DNA of 64,000 bases from CAYWMY01 sp046352935 (GCA_046352935.1 JAXMGR010000006.1:124001-188000), one strand, 5' to 3'. Shown: positions 51,734-60,505, counted from the stretch's first letter. The notes: a model not told the origin generated them from the sequence alone. Translations and numbers: made by a program.

Positions 51734-51750
51734 GCAACGACATTCGTTGC
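51734..51750. promoter_or_regulatory. Palindromic putative operator upstream of the radical SAM gene
   Basis: GCAACGA-cat-TCGTTGC is a perfect 7-bp inverted repeat with a 3-bp centre, of the size bound by a dimeric regulator. It lies about 75 bp upstream of the promoter -35. The remainder of the 51565-51797 gap shows no gene. Confidence 0.45.
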
Positions 51751-51797
51751 AGTGACGCCGCAGATGGAACAGGACTCAGTCCAGGACGTGCGCCTGT

Positions 51798-52499
51798 TCA
51801 GGGCCGTGCATCGGGCTTCCACACGAAGCCGAATCCCGCGCGGCGCGCACCCGGGCTGCGGAACGGGAACACGCGGCCCGCGACACGCAGGTAGCCGATC
51901 ACGCCGATCTTCTCGTCACCGGTTCGCCCGCAAGAGGTGAGCGACGCGTAGTTGTGCGTCTCGATGAAGCCGATCGCCATCGTGTGGCCGCGCTCGATGC
52001 ACAGCTGGTCGGCGAAGGGCGAGATCGCCTCCTGTAGATGACGGCCGCGCCAGGCCGGCAGCGTGAGCGCCTTGTAGCCGTAACGGTAGGGCGGCCGGAA
52101 GGACAGCCAGACATCGTCCTTGTGGCGCGTGGCGACGAAGGCCCGCCATGTGTACGCGACCATGTCCTCGCCATCGAAGGCCGCGGCGCAGATGTCGCCC
52201 CGCGACAGGGCGTGGTCGACGAACGCGGGCGTCATCTGCAGGGCCGGATTCGCAGCCGCCCTGGCGAGGTCTTCACGGGTTGCGATCCGTATACTGCATC
52301 CGGCACATGTCAGGCGCACCTCGCGCACGCCGAGCGGGCGCGACACGGCAAAGGACACGTTCAGGACTGGAGCAAGTCTTCTCATGATGCGCCGGTAGAG
52401 CGAACGCAGCAGGCCCCAGCGCCGCAGATCGTCGCGCAGCAGCGCCATGCTGCGAGCCCGCCCTCCCGGTTCATCGGATACGTCGATATCCCGCGTCAT
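51798..52499 (-). CDS. GNAT-like acyltransferase family protein
   Basis: A 233-residue protein with a GNAT-like layout: IATREDLARAAANPALQMTP, DGEDMVAYTWRAFVATRH, a central YGYKALTLPAWRGRHLQEA where the acyl-CoA loop is expected (arginine/glycine-rich) and FIETHNYASLTSCGRTGDEKIG at the end. The N-terminal 50 residues are basic. Substrate unknown. AGAGGA just before ATG 52499 supports the start. It diverges from the RNase Z-like gene with only 57 bp between starts, and lies upstream of the radical SAM pair on the same strand. Confidence 0.68.
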   Translation of the reverse strand: MTRDIDVSDEPGGRARSMALLRDDLRRWGLLRSLYRRIMRRLAPVLNVSFAVSRPLGVREVRLTCAGCSIRIATREDLARAAANPALQMTPAFVDHALSRGDICAAAFDGEDMVAYTWRAFVATRHKDDVWLSFRPPYRYGYKALTLPAWRGRHLQEAISPFADQLCIERGHTMAIGFIETHNYASLTSCGRTGDEKIGVIGYLRVAGRVFPFRSPGARRAGFGFVWKPDARP

Positions 52500-52541
52500 C
52501 GTCCTCTTCCGGGGCCCCGTGGAGCCAGCCCTGACCGTGGC

Positions 52542-52550
52542 TGCTATCCT
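52542..52550 (+). promoter_or_regulatory. Extended -10 element (TGCTATCCT) before the RNase Z-like gene, leaderless arrangement
   Basis: TG-n-TATCCT has the extended -10 form, which can work without a -35. It ends 6 nt before the ATG at 52557 and no ribosome site is present, so the transcript would start at the ATG. Confidence 0.45.
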
Positions 52551-52556
52551 GCCCTC

Positions 52557-53570
52557 ATGCGGCCCATTTTTCACGCCGGACTGACGAACCGCAGCTTCGG
52601 CGATCCCGGCGTCCACGTGGACCTGAAGTTCGAGCGCCGCGCCCTGCTCTTCGACATCGGCGACATCTCCTCGCTGGCGACCCGAAGGCTGCTGCGCATC
52701 AGCGACGTGTTCGTCTCGCACACGCACATGGACCACTTCTGCGGCTTCGATCATCTGCTGCGTGTGTGCCTCGGCCGGGACAGCGGCGTGCGGCTGTACG
52801 GCCCCGCCGGATTCATCGCGCAGCTCGAACACAGGCTCGCGGCCTACACCTGGAACCTGGTACAGAACTACGAGACCGCGTTCGTCATCGAAGCGCACGA
52901 GTACGACGGGCGGGATCGCCTGCTGCGGGCACGCTTCGACAGCCGGAAGCGCTTCGCGCGCGGGCCGCTGCCGGAGATCTCCGTCCGGGGTGGTGTGCTG
53001 CTCGAGGATCCGCAGTTCCGTGTTCGCGCCGTGCCGCTCGAACACCACGACATCACATCGCTCGCGTTCTCCTTCGAGGAGGCGACTCACATGAACGTGT
53101 GGCGGAACCGCCTGGAGGAACTGGGTCTGCCCACGGGTCCGTGGCTGACGGAGCTCAAGCGCCAGGTGCGCGCGAATGCGCCGGACGACACGCCCATCCA
53201 CATTCACTGGCGCACACGGGAGGGCTCGCGGGACGAGACGCGACCACTCGGAACGCTCAGGCGCGAGGTACTGGAATCCGTACCCGGCCAGAAGGTCTGC
53301 TACGTGACGGATGTCGCCGACACCTCCGGCAACCGCGCGGTCCTCGATGAGTTCCTGCGCGGCACGGAGCTGCTGTTCATCGAGGCCGTGTTCCTCGACG
53401 CCGACCGGGACATGGCCGGGCGCAAGGGCCACCTGACGGCCCGCGCAGCCGGCACCATCGCGCGGGCCGCGGGAGTTCGGCGCGCCGTGCCATTTCATTT
53501 CTCGCCGCGCTACCTCGGGCGCGAGGACGAGCTGCGCCGGGAATTCCAGGAGGCCTGGCACGCAGCCTAG
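52557..53570 (+). CDS. Metallo-beta-lactamase-fold RNase Z-like nuclease family protein
   Basis: A 337-residue MBL-fold protein with the metal motif SHTHMDHFCGFDHLLR (HxHxDH near residues 59-64), an N-terminal FDIGDISSLATRRLLRISDV and later HHDITSLAFSFEE, CYVTDVADTSGN and AVPFHFSPRYLGRE, which supply further ligands. This pattern is that of RNase Z-related proteins, but the exosite arm of true tRNA 3'-processing RNase Z is not evident, so the substrate is uncertain. The C-terminal HFSPRY is typical of the group. The tail-to-tail end at 53570 adjoins a non-coding region. Confidence 0.82.
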   Translation: MRPIFHAGLTNRSFGDPGVHVDLKFERRALLFDIGDISSLATRRLLRISDVFVSHTHMDHFCGFDHLLRVCLGRDSGVRLYGPAGFIAQLEHRLAAYTWNLVQNYETAFVIEAHEYDGRDRLLRARFDSRKRFARGPLPEISVRGGVLLEDPQFRVRAVPLEHHDITSLAFSFEEATHMNVWRNRLEELGLPTGPWLTELKRQVRANAPDDTPIHIHWRTREGSRDETRPLGTLRREVLESVPGQKVCYVTDVADTSGNRAVLDEFLRGTELLFIEAVFLDADRDMAGRKGHLTARAAGTIARAAGVRRAVPFHFSPRYLGREDELRREFQEAWHAA

Positions 53571-53862
53571 CCCGGCACCGGCTGCTCGAAGATCGCGTCC
53601 AGGCGCCCGAGGTCATCGATGGTGTCGTTCGACGACTGGATGGACAAACCAGTCGCCACAGGATCCGGATTCGGCGTGGCCGCTCGCCGCACGGAGGCCC
53701 GTAATTGTCGCGGCCCAGCGCCGGCCTCCGCAGCGGCGTCTTCGCACCCGGCCCGACGCGTGATCGCCGCGCGGCGTCCGTGCGGGCTCGCCGCCGACAG
53801 GCCATACTGGGCACGCATCGACGCTCCGGCAGTCCACCCGCCGGCCTCGAAGAGGATCGGTC
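53571..53862. other. Gap without a supported gene
   Basis: These 292 bp between the RNase Z-like gene and the haem-propeller gene contain short open frames on both strands, but their products are arginine-rich and typical of antisense or chance translation. GAGGA at 53852-53856 is the ribosome site of the next gene. No clear promoter or repeat is seen. Confidence 0.5.
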
Positions 53863-55503
53863 ATGTCGCCCTTGCAGCGAATCCTCATCATCACGTCCTC
53901 CGTCGCCTGCGCGACCCTCTGGGGCTCCCTCGCACAGGCCATGACCATCGCCGGCACCATCCGCGGCGAGCAGGGAGCCGCGATCCCGGGCGTCATGGTC
54001 TCCGCCACGGACACCGGCCGGGACATCATCACGACGGTATTCAGCGACGCCGCGGGCCGCTACCGCATCACGGAGCTCGCGCCGGGGACGTACACGATCG
54101 AAGTCCATCGGCCCGGATTCAACACGCAGGAGAACCGCGGCCTCGAGCTGCGCGAGCCCGGACCCGGCGCCCTCGACTTCCGGCTCTCGCCCGTCACCGA
54201 CATCCGCGAGCAGATCTCCGGCACCGCATGGATGGCCCGACTGCCCGAGAGCGACATGAAGCGGAAGTTCAAGATGGCCTGCGCCGGCTGTCATCAGTTC
54301 GGCGATGCCCGCACGCGCAGGGCGCGCTCCCGCGAGGAGTGGGAAGCGACGATCCAGCGCATGAAGGGCATGTCGCTCGGCGGCTATTCGGTCGGACACA
54401 CGCTGATGCCGGGCCTCGATGACACGAAGGCGCTGGCCGCATGGCTCGTCGCAAACGGCTTCGGGCCCGGCGAGCCCGAGCTGCGGATCACCCCGCCCCC
54501 ACCCGTCAGCGGCGAGGCGGCACGCGCGCAGATCACCGAGTACCTCGTCGGCGAACCCGACTCCGTGTTCCACGACTCCACAGTGGGCAATGACGGCATC
54601 GGCTGGGTCATCGACTACCTGCACGGCACGCTCTGGCGCGTCGATCCCGCCACGGGCGCATCGAAGAAATACGACATCCCCGTCAAGGGCAGCGGCCCCC
54701 ACACGATCCATCCCGACCGCGACAACGTCCTGTGGATCACGCTGCAGCTCGTCGACAAGGTCGCGAGCTTCGATCCGCGCAGCGAAAAGTTCCGCATCTA
54801 CGACGGCTTCACGCCCGACTCCCTCGTGCACTCGTTCGCGATCGATGCCATGGGCCACATCGCCTATGACCGCGACGGCAACCTCTGGGTCAGCGGTTCC
54901 GGCAACAACACGGTCGCGAGCCTGAACCCGAAGACCGGTGCGGTGAAGGAGTATCCGCTGCCGCTCACCGGCGCGCTGCCGCCCACGCGCGTGGCCGTCT
55001 ATGGCATGGCGATGGATTCACGCAGGAACGTCTGGTACACGAAGCTCAACGAGGGCGTCTTCGGTCGGATCGACGCGCGCACGAAGAAGATCACCCAGTA
55101 CCGGATGCCCGAGGACCATTCCGGCCCGCGACGACTGTCCGTGGATTCGCGGGACAGGCTCTGGATCCCTGAGTACTCCACGAACCGCGTCACCCGCTTC
55201 GACCCGGAAACCGGAAAGTTCGTGTCGTACGACCTGCCGGAGACCGGCGACTACCCGTATGCCCTTCGCGTGGACGGCAGGCACGACATCGTGTGGATCT
55301 GCGGCACCGGATCGGATTCCATCTATCGCTTCGATCCGAAGACCGCACACTTCACGCAATACCGCCTGCCGAGCCCGCTCGCCTTCACTCGCCAGCTGTC
55401 GGTGGACCACCGGACCGGTGACGTCTGGACGTCCTACAGCAACATTCCGAACGTCTACGGCAGGCACGGCAAGGGCGTACTGGTCAGGATCGAGCCGAGG
55501 TGA
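53863..55503 (+). CDS. Secreted beta-propeller protein with carboxypeptidase-regulatory domain and c-type haem site
   Basis: A 546-residue periplasmic protein with a signal peptide (LIITSSVACATLWGSLAQA). Residues 28-110 form a carboxypeptidase regulatory-like beta-sandwich (AIPGVMVSATDTGR, PGTYTIEV). A single c-type haem motif, CAGCH, is at 140-144. Residues 215-545 form a Vgb/SMP-30-like propeller of about six blades, each with text such as DRDGNLWVSGSGNNTV or DSRDRLWIPEYSTNR. Related proteins are often called virginiamycin B lyase-like, but activity on antibiotics is not implied. It may be a redox enzyme or electron donor. GAGGA precedes the ATG. Confidence 0.83.
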   Translation: MSPLQRILIITSSVACATLWGSLAQAMTIAGTIRGEQGAAIPGVMVSATDTGRDIITTVFSDAAGRYRITELAPGTYTIEVHRPGFNTQENRGLELREPGPGALDFRLSPVTDIREQISGTAWMARLPESDMKRKFKMACAGCHQFGDARTRRARSREEWEATIQRMKGMSLGGYSVGHTLMPGLDDTKALAAWLVANGFGPGEPELRITPPPPVSGEAARAQITEYLVGEPDSVFHDSTVGNDGIGWVIDYLHGTLWRVDPATGASKKYDIPVKGSGPHTIHPDRDNVLWITLQLVDKVASFDPRSEKFRIYDGFTPDSLVHSFAIDAMGHIAYDRDGNLWVSGSGNNTVASLNPKTGAVKEYPLPLTGALPPTRVAVYGMAMDSRRNVWYTKLNEGVFGRIDARTKKITQYRMPEDHSGPRRLSVDSRDRLWIPEYSTNRVTRFDPETGKFVSYDLPETGDYPYALRVDGRHDIVWICGTGSDSIYRFDPKTAHFTQYRLPSPLAFTRQLSVDHRTGDVWTSYSNIPNVYGRHGKGVLVRIEPR

Positions 55504-55556
55504 CGCGCCCGTGCTGACGGCGCGCCCGTCATCCGTGCCCGGGATGCAGCGCCCCC

Positions 55557-55964
55557 TCAGGCGCCGACTTTCCCGGCGTGGACGTCATTCAGCATCTTGG
55601 TGTCGAAGTAGAACACCTCGATGTCCTTGATCTTCCCGTCCTGGATGCGCATGACTTCCGTCACGTGGACCTTGAAGGGAATGCCGCTGGCCCTCCCCGC
55701 GCCACGCATCTCATAGAGGCCGATGACCTTGTCGCCGTCGGCCACCATGTCCCTGACGGTGACCTGGCAGTCCTTCCAGACGCTGAACACCTTTTCGGAC
55801 AGCGCGAACATGCCCTCGTGGCCCTTCCACACGCCGCCGTAGGGCAACGATGCGGGTTCGACCACCTCCAGCTCCGGATGCAGATGGGGCCGCATCCCCT
55901 CGCGGTCGCCCCGCAGCACTGCAGCGAGAAAGTCCTGCACGATCTTCTTGTTGCTCTGGCTCAA
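55557..55964 (-). CDS. SnoaL-like nuclear transport factor 2 family protein
   Basis: A 135-residue SnoaL-like protein with a single cone-shaped domain: NKKIVQDFLAAVLRGDREGM, LHPELEVVEPASLPYGG, GHEGMFALSEKVFSVWKDC and TEVMRIQDGKIKDIEVFYFD. The TTG at 55964 is favoured because AGGGGGA lies 7 nt upstream and the protein then starts with the usual short lead-in. An ATG at 55991 in the same frame lacks such a site. Function is unknown; related proteins assist aromatic or polyketide metabolism. Confidence 0.82.
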   Translation of the reverse strand: MSQSNKKIVQDFLAAVLRGDREGMRPHLHPELEVVEPASLPYGGVWKGHEGMFALSEKVFSVWKDCQVTVRDMVADGDKVIGLYEMRGAGRASGIPFKVHVTEVMRIQDGKIKDIEVFYFDTKMLNDVHAGKVGA

Positions 55965-56112
55965 GGCACATCCCCCTGCTGAATCCGTCATTGCGATTTC
56001 GACACCCGGAACCCGCTTCACCGTCGGATCAGGATCATCTTGCCACAGGGTACGGCCGCGGCAGGATCACCGCTCGCAGATCCGGGCGCGCGCACCACTA
56101 CAATGCCGGCCG

Positions 56113-57747
56113 ATGACCGCCCGGCCCCCTCTCCGACTGCTGACCGCGTCCCTCGTGCTCCTCGGCCTGGCCGTGCTGGCCGGCTGGTGGAACGATGGCC
56201 GCGCCGTGAACCTGCCCGATGCGCCGGACGGCAGACTGGACTGCGTGTCCTACGCGCCCTCCGGCGCCGGCAGCGTGATGCCCGAACGGGTCACACCCGA
56301 GAGAATCCGCGCGGATCTCGCGACGCTTGCCTCGATCACCCGCTGCGTGCGGACCTACACGGTGAGCCAGGGCTTCGACGCCGTGCCCGCGATCGCGCGG
56401 GAGTTCGGGCTCCGCGTCTGGCTCGGCGCATGGATCGGGCGTGAGGAGACGCATAACGAGCGTGAGCTGGCGCGGTTGATCGCCATCGCACGCCGCGACC
56501 GCGACGTGGTCCGCGGCATCATCGTCGGCAACGAGGTGCTGCTGCGCCACGAGCAGACACCGGCGGCGCTCGCCGCGATGATCCGGCGCGTGCGCGAGGC
56601 GACCGGACTGCCCGTGAGCTACGCCGATGTGTGGGGCCGCTGGCTCGCACATCCCGAACTCGCGCGCGAAGTCTCGTTCGTCACGGTGCACATCCTGCCG
56701 TACTGGGACGACGCCCCCCCCGGCATCGACGACGCGATACCGCGCGTCGCGGCGCTGTACGACGCACTCCGGCACGCGTTCCCGGACAGGCCGGTGCTCG
56801 TCGGTGAGACCGGCTGGCCCAGCGCTGGCCGGCCGCGCGGCGCCGCAGTGCCCTCGCGCGTGAACCAGGCGCGCTACCTGCGTGAATTCATCGCTCTCGC
56901 CGCGGCGCGCGGTATTCCTTTCAACCTCATCGAGGCCTTCGACCAGCCCTGGAAGCAGCGCCCGGAAGGAACCGTCGGCGGCTACTGGGGGCTCTACGAT
57001 GCGCAGGGCCGCGCCAAGTTTCCCTGGCACGGGGAGATGCGCGAGGCCCCGGACGCGTCCCGCGTGCTGCAGGCCGCCGCCGCGGTGGCGCTGATCGCGT
57101 TCATCGCCGCGCTCGCCCGGGGCCCGCGGACGCGGCTCACCACCGCGACACTGTGGGCGGCAGCGGGCACCCTCGCGGTCGGGGCCGGCGCGCGGCAGTG
57201 GATCGACCTCACGCGCGCGAACCTGACGGCGCTCGACTGGGGCACGACGCTCGTGATCGCGGCGGCGGGCTGGCTCGCGTTCGCGGCTGCGCTGCGCGCG
57301 GCCGTGGCGCGATGCGCGCACGGCCTGGACATCGCTGCACCATCCCTCAGCGACGATCGCCGCGCGCGTGGCGGGATCCCGCATGCGCTCGCGGGCGGGC
57401 TGCTGCTCGCGGCGGCCTGGGTGTGCCTGGGCCTCGTGTTCGCCGGCCGGCACCGCGACATTCCCCTCTGGCTGTTCCTGCCGGCGGCCGTCGCGTTCGT
57501 GATCGCCGCCTGGGCCCAGGCGCGTTCCGTCGGTCGCGGGCTCGTGCGCCGTCGCGCCGTGGAGTTCCTCGTGCTTGCCACCTGGGTCGCGCTCGCTGGC
57601 CTGCTCGTGCCGATGCTGGAGAGCTTCGCGAACGCCCGTGCGATCGCCTTCGGCGCTTCAATGCTGGCGCTCGGCCTCGCCGTCCTGCTGCCGGTCGCGC
57701 TCGAGGCGCGCCAGCACGAGGGCACCGGCCAGCGTGCCGAGCGCTGA
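56113..57747 (+). CDS. Membrane-bound GH17-like glucan hydrolase/transglycosylase
   Basis: A 544-residue protein with an N-terminal transmembrane anchor (LLTASLVLLGLAVLAGWW) and a GH17-like TIM barrel. The acid/base candidate is Glu141 in IVGNEVLLRHE and the nucleophile is Glu232 in LVGETGWPS. The C-terminal 190 residues hold six hydrophobic segments. Similar proteins are annotated beta-1,3/1,6-glucan synthases or transglycosylases, acting on beta-glucans in the periplasm. TACAAT ends 8 nt before ATG 56113 and there is no ribosome site. The 3' 90 bp overlap the convergent membrane protein gene. Confidence 0.82.
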   Translation: MTARPPLRLLTASLVLLGLAVLAGWWNDGRAVNLPDAPDGRLDCVSYAPSGAGSVMPERVTPERIRADLATLASITRCVRTYTVSQGFDAVPAIAREFGLRVWLGAWIGREETHNERELARLIAIARRDRDVVRGIIVGNEVLLRHEQTPAALAAMIRRVREATGLPVSYADVWGRWLAHPELAREVSFVTVHILPYWDDAPPGIDDAIPRVAALYDALRHAFPDRPVLVGETGWPSAGRPRGAAVPSRVNQARYLREFIALAAARGIPFNLIEAFDQPWKQRPEGTVGGYWGLYDAQGRAKFPWHGEMREAPDASRVLQAAAAVALIAFIAALARGPRTRLTTATLWAAAGTLAVGAGARQWIDLTRANLTALDWGTTLVIAAAGWLAFAAALRAAVARCAHGLDIAAPSLSDDRRARGGIPHALAGGLLLAAAWVCLGLVFAGRHRDIPLWLFLPAAVAFVIAAWAQARSVGRGLVRRRAVEFLVLATWVALAGLLVPMLESFANARAIAFGASMLALGLAVLLPVALEARQHEGTGQRAER

Positions 57748-58077
57748 CCACTCGAAGCGGTAGAGCATCATGCCGGAGACACCGGCCGCGACGGCGAGAC
57801 CGGCGAGCGCCCGGCGTCGCCGCCACGCCGCCACCGTTGCCGCAAGCAGGCTCAGGATCGCGAATGCCTGGTGCAGGAATGCCTCGATCACGAGCGAGCG
57901 CGGCGCGCAGCGCCAGTCCGCGACGCCGGACTCGCAGGCGATGCCGAGGCTGTCACGTTCGACGAGACCGTAGCGCAGGGCCGCGCCGATCGCGCAGCCT
58001 GCGAGACCCGCGATCGCCACGCCGAACAGCGCGGATCGCGCCTCAGTGAGGATCGATCGCTGTGTTCGTGCGTGCAT
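57658..58077 (-). CDS. Small integral membrane protein of unknown function
   Basis: A 139-residue membrane protein with four hydrophobic segments (LFGVAIAGLAGCAIGAALRY, FLHQAFAILSLLAATVAAW, ALAGLAVAAGVSGMML and ALGTLAGALVLARL) and a conserved-looking cysteine pair region, GIACESGVADWRCAPRS, in the first loop. GGAG lies 6 nt before the ATG. The last 30 codons run antisense through the end of the GH17-like gene, an unusually long convergent overlap (90 bp). No family is recognised. Confidence 0.72.
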   Translation of the reverse strand: MHARTQRSILTEARSALFGVAIAGLAGCAIGAALRYGLVERDSLGIACESGVADWRCAPRSLVIEAFLHQAFAILSLLAATVAAWRRRRALAGLAVAAGVSGMMLYRFEWSALGTLAGALVLARLERDRQQDGEAERQH

Positions 58078-58134
58078 GCGGGGCTCCAGAGAGCGAGGCC
58101 GGGGCCGAGCGGCGACCGGTGATCACTTCCCGCT

Positions 58135-58833
58135 TCACGTGCCGGCGCTGCGGAAGCCGATCGTGCGGTAGAGACTGAACTGCGAGCGCGGGTGATCGAT
58201 GAAGCGCCGCTCGTCCTCGATCGCGCCGACCGCGACGGCTGGGGCGCCCAGGATCTTCGCCGCCTCGCGGGGCCCGTCGAAGTACGACAGCGCCATGCCG
58301 TCGAGCTCCGTGCCGGCGAGCCCGAGACGGGCCGCGAGCGCGGCGCTCGCGGCGAGCTCGGCGTGGTTCTGCCGGTAGCGCACGCCCTCGACCTTCTCGC
58401 CGAGCTTCGCATGGCGACCGAACCATGCCTCCATGAAGGTCGCGCGGTCCATGGTCCGGTAACGCCGCAGCGTCAGCACGCAGAACACCGGGCCGTCGCC
58501 CTGCGTGATCGCGTACTCGTCGATGACCGCCGCATTGGAGCGCGAGACATCGAGAAGCGGCCGCAGTGCGGCGACGATCCCGGCCGCGACGGGCTCCGCC
58601 GCGGCGATGCCGGCACCGATGAACTCGACGATCGCATCGTGCGGCGGGACCTCTTTCATGATGTCCATGTGCGGCACGTGCACACGCTCCGCGCCATCGA
58701 GCTCCAGCGACCAGCGCTCACCCGGCCCCGCAGCAGCGGCGAGTGCGGCGAAACGCTCGCGGAACGCCGCACGCGCGTCCGCGCGCGCGGAGAGCAGCAG
58801 CACGATCTTCCGGGTCGGCACAGGTTCAGCCAT
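58135..58833 (-). CDS. EthD-domain protein
   Basis: A 232-residue protein resembling proteins with EthD (dimeric ferredoxin-like alpha/beta-barrel) domains, possibly two in tandem: residues 5-110, and 115-225, which include the typical LTLRRYRTMDRATFMEAWFG with a RHAKLGEKVEGVRYRQNH segment. EthD-like proteins are often found in degradation pathways for ethers or aromatics and may be small oxygenases or chaperones. AGGAGG lies 8 nt before ATG 58833. It diverges from the SDR gene. Confidence 0.8.
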   Translation of the reverse strand: MAEPVPTRKIVLLLSARADARAAFRERFAALAAAAGPGERWSLELDGAERVHVPHMDIMKEVPPHDAIVEFIGAGIAAAEPVAAGIVAALRPLLDVSRSNAAVIDEYAITQGDGPVFCVLTLRRYRTMDRATFMEAWFGRHAKLGEKVEGVRYRQNHAELAASAALAARLGLAGTELDGMALSYFDGPREAAKILGAPAVAVGAIEDERRFIDHPRSQFSLYRTIGFRSAGT

Positions 58834-59022
58834 GTCGGGATCCTCCTGGGGCGGCCAGTCTCGCGCAAGCGCCGCGGCGACTCAAACACCGCGCGAAGAG
58901 AGCATTGACACCGCGGAGAGCCCGGTCCAGCTTTGGCGCTGGCTGGCCGCTCATGCGGCCCCGAGCCGCCTGGCCTGTCCAACAAGGCCTGCGCGATCCG
59001 GACTCGTCATGGAGTGCATCAC

Positions 59023-59802
59023 ATGCTCGACGATATCTTTGGTTTGAGCGGCAAGGTCGGACTGGTCACGGGTGCGGGCCGGGGGCTCGGCCGCACGGCC
59101 GCGATCGGTTTTGCGGAGGCAGGAGCGGACGTCGCTCTGCTCAGCCGTTCCAGGGGAGAACTCGAAGAGACCGCCCAGGCCATACGGAAGCTGGGCCGGC
59201 GGGCGCTGGTGGTTCCGGCCGACCTGAGCGAGATCGAGGCATTGCCCGCCGTCGTCGACACCGTCATACGGGAATTCGGCCACCTCGACATCCTGGTCAA
59301 CAACGCAGCCGCGATCGTGCGCGACCGCGTGACCGACGTGAAATGGAAGGACTACGACTTCCAGATGGACGTGAATGCCAAGGCGACGTTCGCGCTCAGC
59401 AAAGCGGCCGTGCCGCACATGATCGCCCGCGGGTCCGGCAAGATCATCAACGTGACCGCCTGCGCGGCGGAGATCGGCTTCGCGATGTTCCCCGTGTACG
59501 CGATGTCGAAGGCCGCGATCTCGCTGTTCACGAAGTCGCTGGCCATGGACCTGGCCAGGCAGGGCCACGACATCCAGGCCAACTGCATCGGCCCCGGCGC
59601 CTTCACCACCCACATGAACGCCGTGGAAGGCGCTGCCGACAGCAGCTTCGACCGCGAGGTGCTCGCCCACGTACCGATGAACCGGAAGGCACGGCCCGAG
59701 GAGCTGAAGGGGACCTTCATCTACCTGGCCAGCAAGGCCTCGAGCTACCTGACCGGGCAGGACATCTATGTCGACGGCGGGTGGCTGGGCAGCGGGGTCT
59801 GA
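59023..59802 (+). CDS. Short-chain dehydrogenase/reductase (classical SDR)
   Basis: A 259-residue classical SDR. Cofactor motif TGAGRGLG is at 16-23, NNAA at 93-96, and Tyr159 and Lys163 in VYAMSK are present. The usual catalytic serine before them (NxSS) is replaced by NVTAC (Thr145, Ala146, Cys147), so activity depends on Thr145 or is altered. Residues LTGQDIYVDGGW close the protein as in many family members. GGAG lies 8 nt before ATG 59023. A TTGACA at 58905 might be its -35, but no -10 fits well. Substrate unknown; the EthD neighbour hints at a degradation pathway. Confidence 0.87.
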   Translation: MLDDIFGLSGKVGLVTGAGRGLGRTAAIGFAEAGADVALLSRSRGELEETAQAIRKLGRRALVVPADLSEIEALPAVVDTVIREFGHLDILVNNAAAIVRDRVTDVKWKDYDFQMDVNAKATFALSKAAVPHMIARGSGKIINVTACAAEIGFAMFPVYAMSKAAISLFTKSLAMDLARQGHDIQANCIGPGAFTTHMNAVEGAADSSFDREVLAHVPMNRKARPEELKGTFIYLASKASSYLTGQDIYVDGGWLGSGV

Positions 59803-59923
59803 AGGCGATTGCTTCCCGCACCGAGGGGCACCGGAACACGACCTGCCCCCGGTGGCGACCCTCGCGGCCCCTGCGCGCTGCCCGCATGGCAGCAGCGCGG
59901 GCAGTTGCCTACCATCGGCACCG

Positions 59924-60322
59924 ATGGAGACGCCCGCCGCAACTTCTGCCGTCCCCCGCGCACCGACCTGGCAGCGCCTGCTGTGGGCGGCAGTCGGTGC
60001 GGCAGCGCTGGTCACCGGGATCGTCGGCATCGTCGTGCCACTCTTGCCGACGACACCGTTCGTGCTGGTCGCGGCGTTCTGCTTCGCGCGCGGCTCGACG
60101 CGCTGCGAAGCCTGGCTCGTCGGCCACCCGCGTTTCGGACCCGTGGTGCGGAACTGGCGCGACCGGCACGTGATCCCGCTGCGCGCGAAGCAGCTCGCGT
60201 GGTCGATGATGGCGCTGGGCTCGGCCTTCGCGTGGTGGACGCTGCCCGCACGCTTTGGCTGGCTGCCCGCGGCCTGCTGTGCGGCGGTGGTGCTGTGGAT
60301 GGCGAGGCAGCCGTCGCGCTGA
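59924..60322 (+). CDS. YbaN-family (DUF454) inner-membrane protein
   Basis: A 132-residue membrane protein with DUF454 features: VTGIVGIVVPLLPTTPFVLVA, FCFARGSTRCEAWLVGHPRFG and PVVRNWRDRHVIPLRAKQLA, followed by two more hydrophobic segments. YbaN of E. coli is of unknown function. ATG 59924 has no ribosome site; TACCAT ends 8 nt upstream, a weak version of the leaderless arrangement seen in this window. It lies between the SDR and stator-like genes. Confidence 0.87.
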   Translation: METPAATSAVPRAPTWQRLLWAAVGAAALVTGIVGIVVPLLPTTPFVLVAAFCFARGSTRCEAWLVGHPRFGPVVRNWRDRHVIPLRAKQLAWSMMALGSAFAWWTLPARFGWLPAACCAAVVLWMARQPSR

Positions 60323-60505
60323 GACTGCCGCGACGAGCGTGACCGACCGACGGCGACGGTGCCGGCCGGTCCGCGATGGCGTCCTGCCGCCCCGGGGCTT
60401 CATGCGTGTCAGCACCGCCGCGGGTTCCGCGGCCGGCCGACAGGGCAGTGTGGCGCGCTTCTTGCTTTTCCCTCCCTGTCCCGCTCGTGGACCGGGAGGA
60501 GATCC

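Noticed and set aside
53567..53818. 83-codon minus-strand frame after the RNase Z-like gene
   Set aside because: Product is arginine-rich with no recognisable features or ribosome site and looks like chance translation of GC-rich DNA.
58905..58910. TTGACA as promoter -35 for the SDR gene
   Set aside because: No acceptable -10 lies 16-18 nt downstream.
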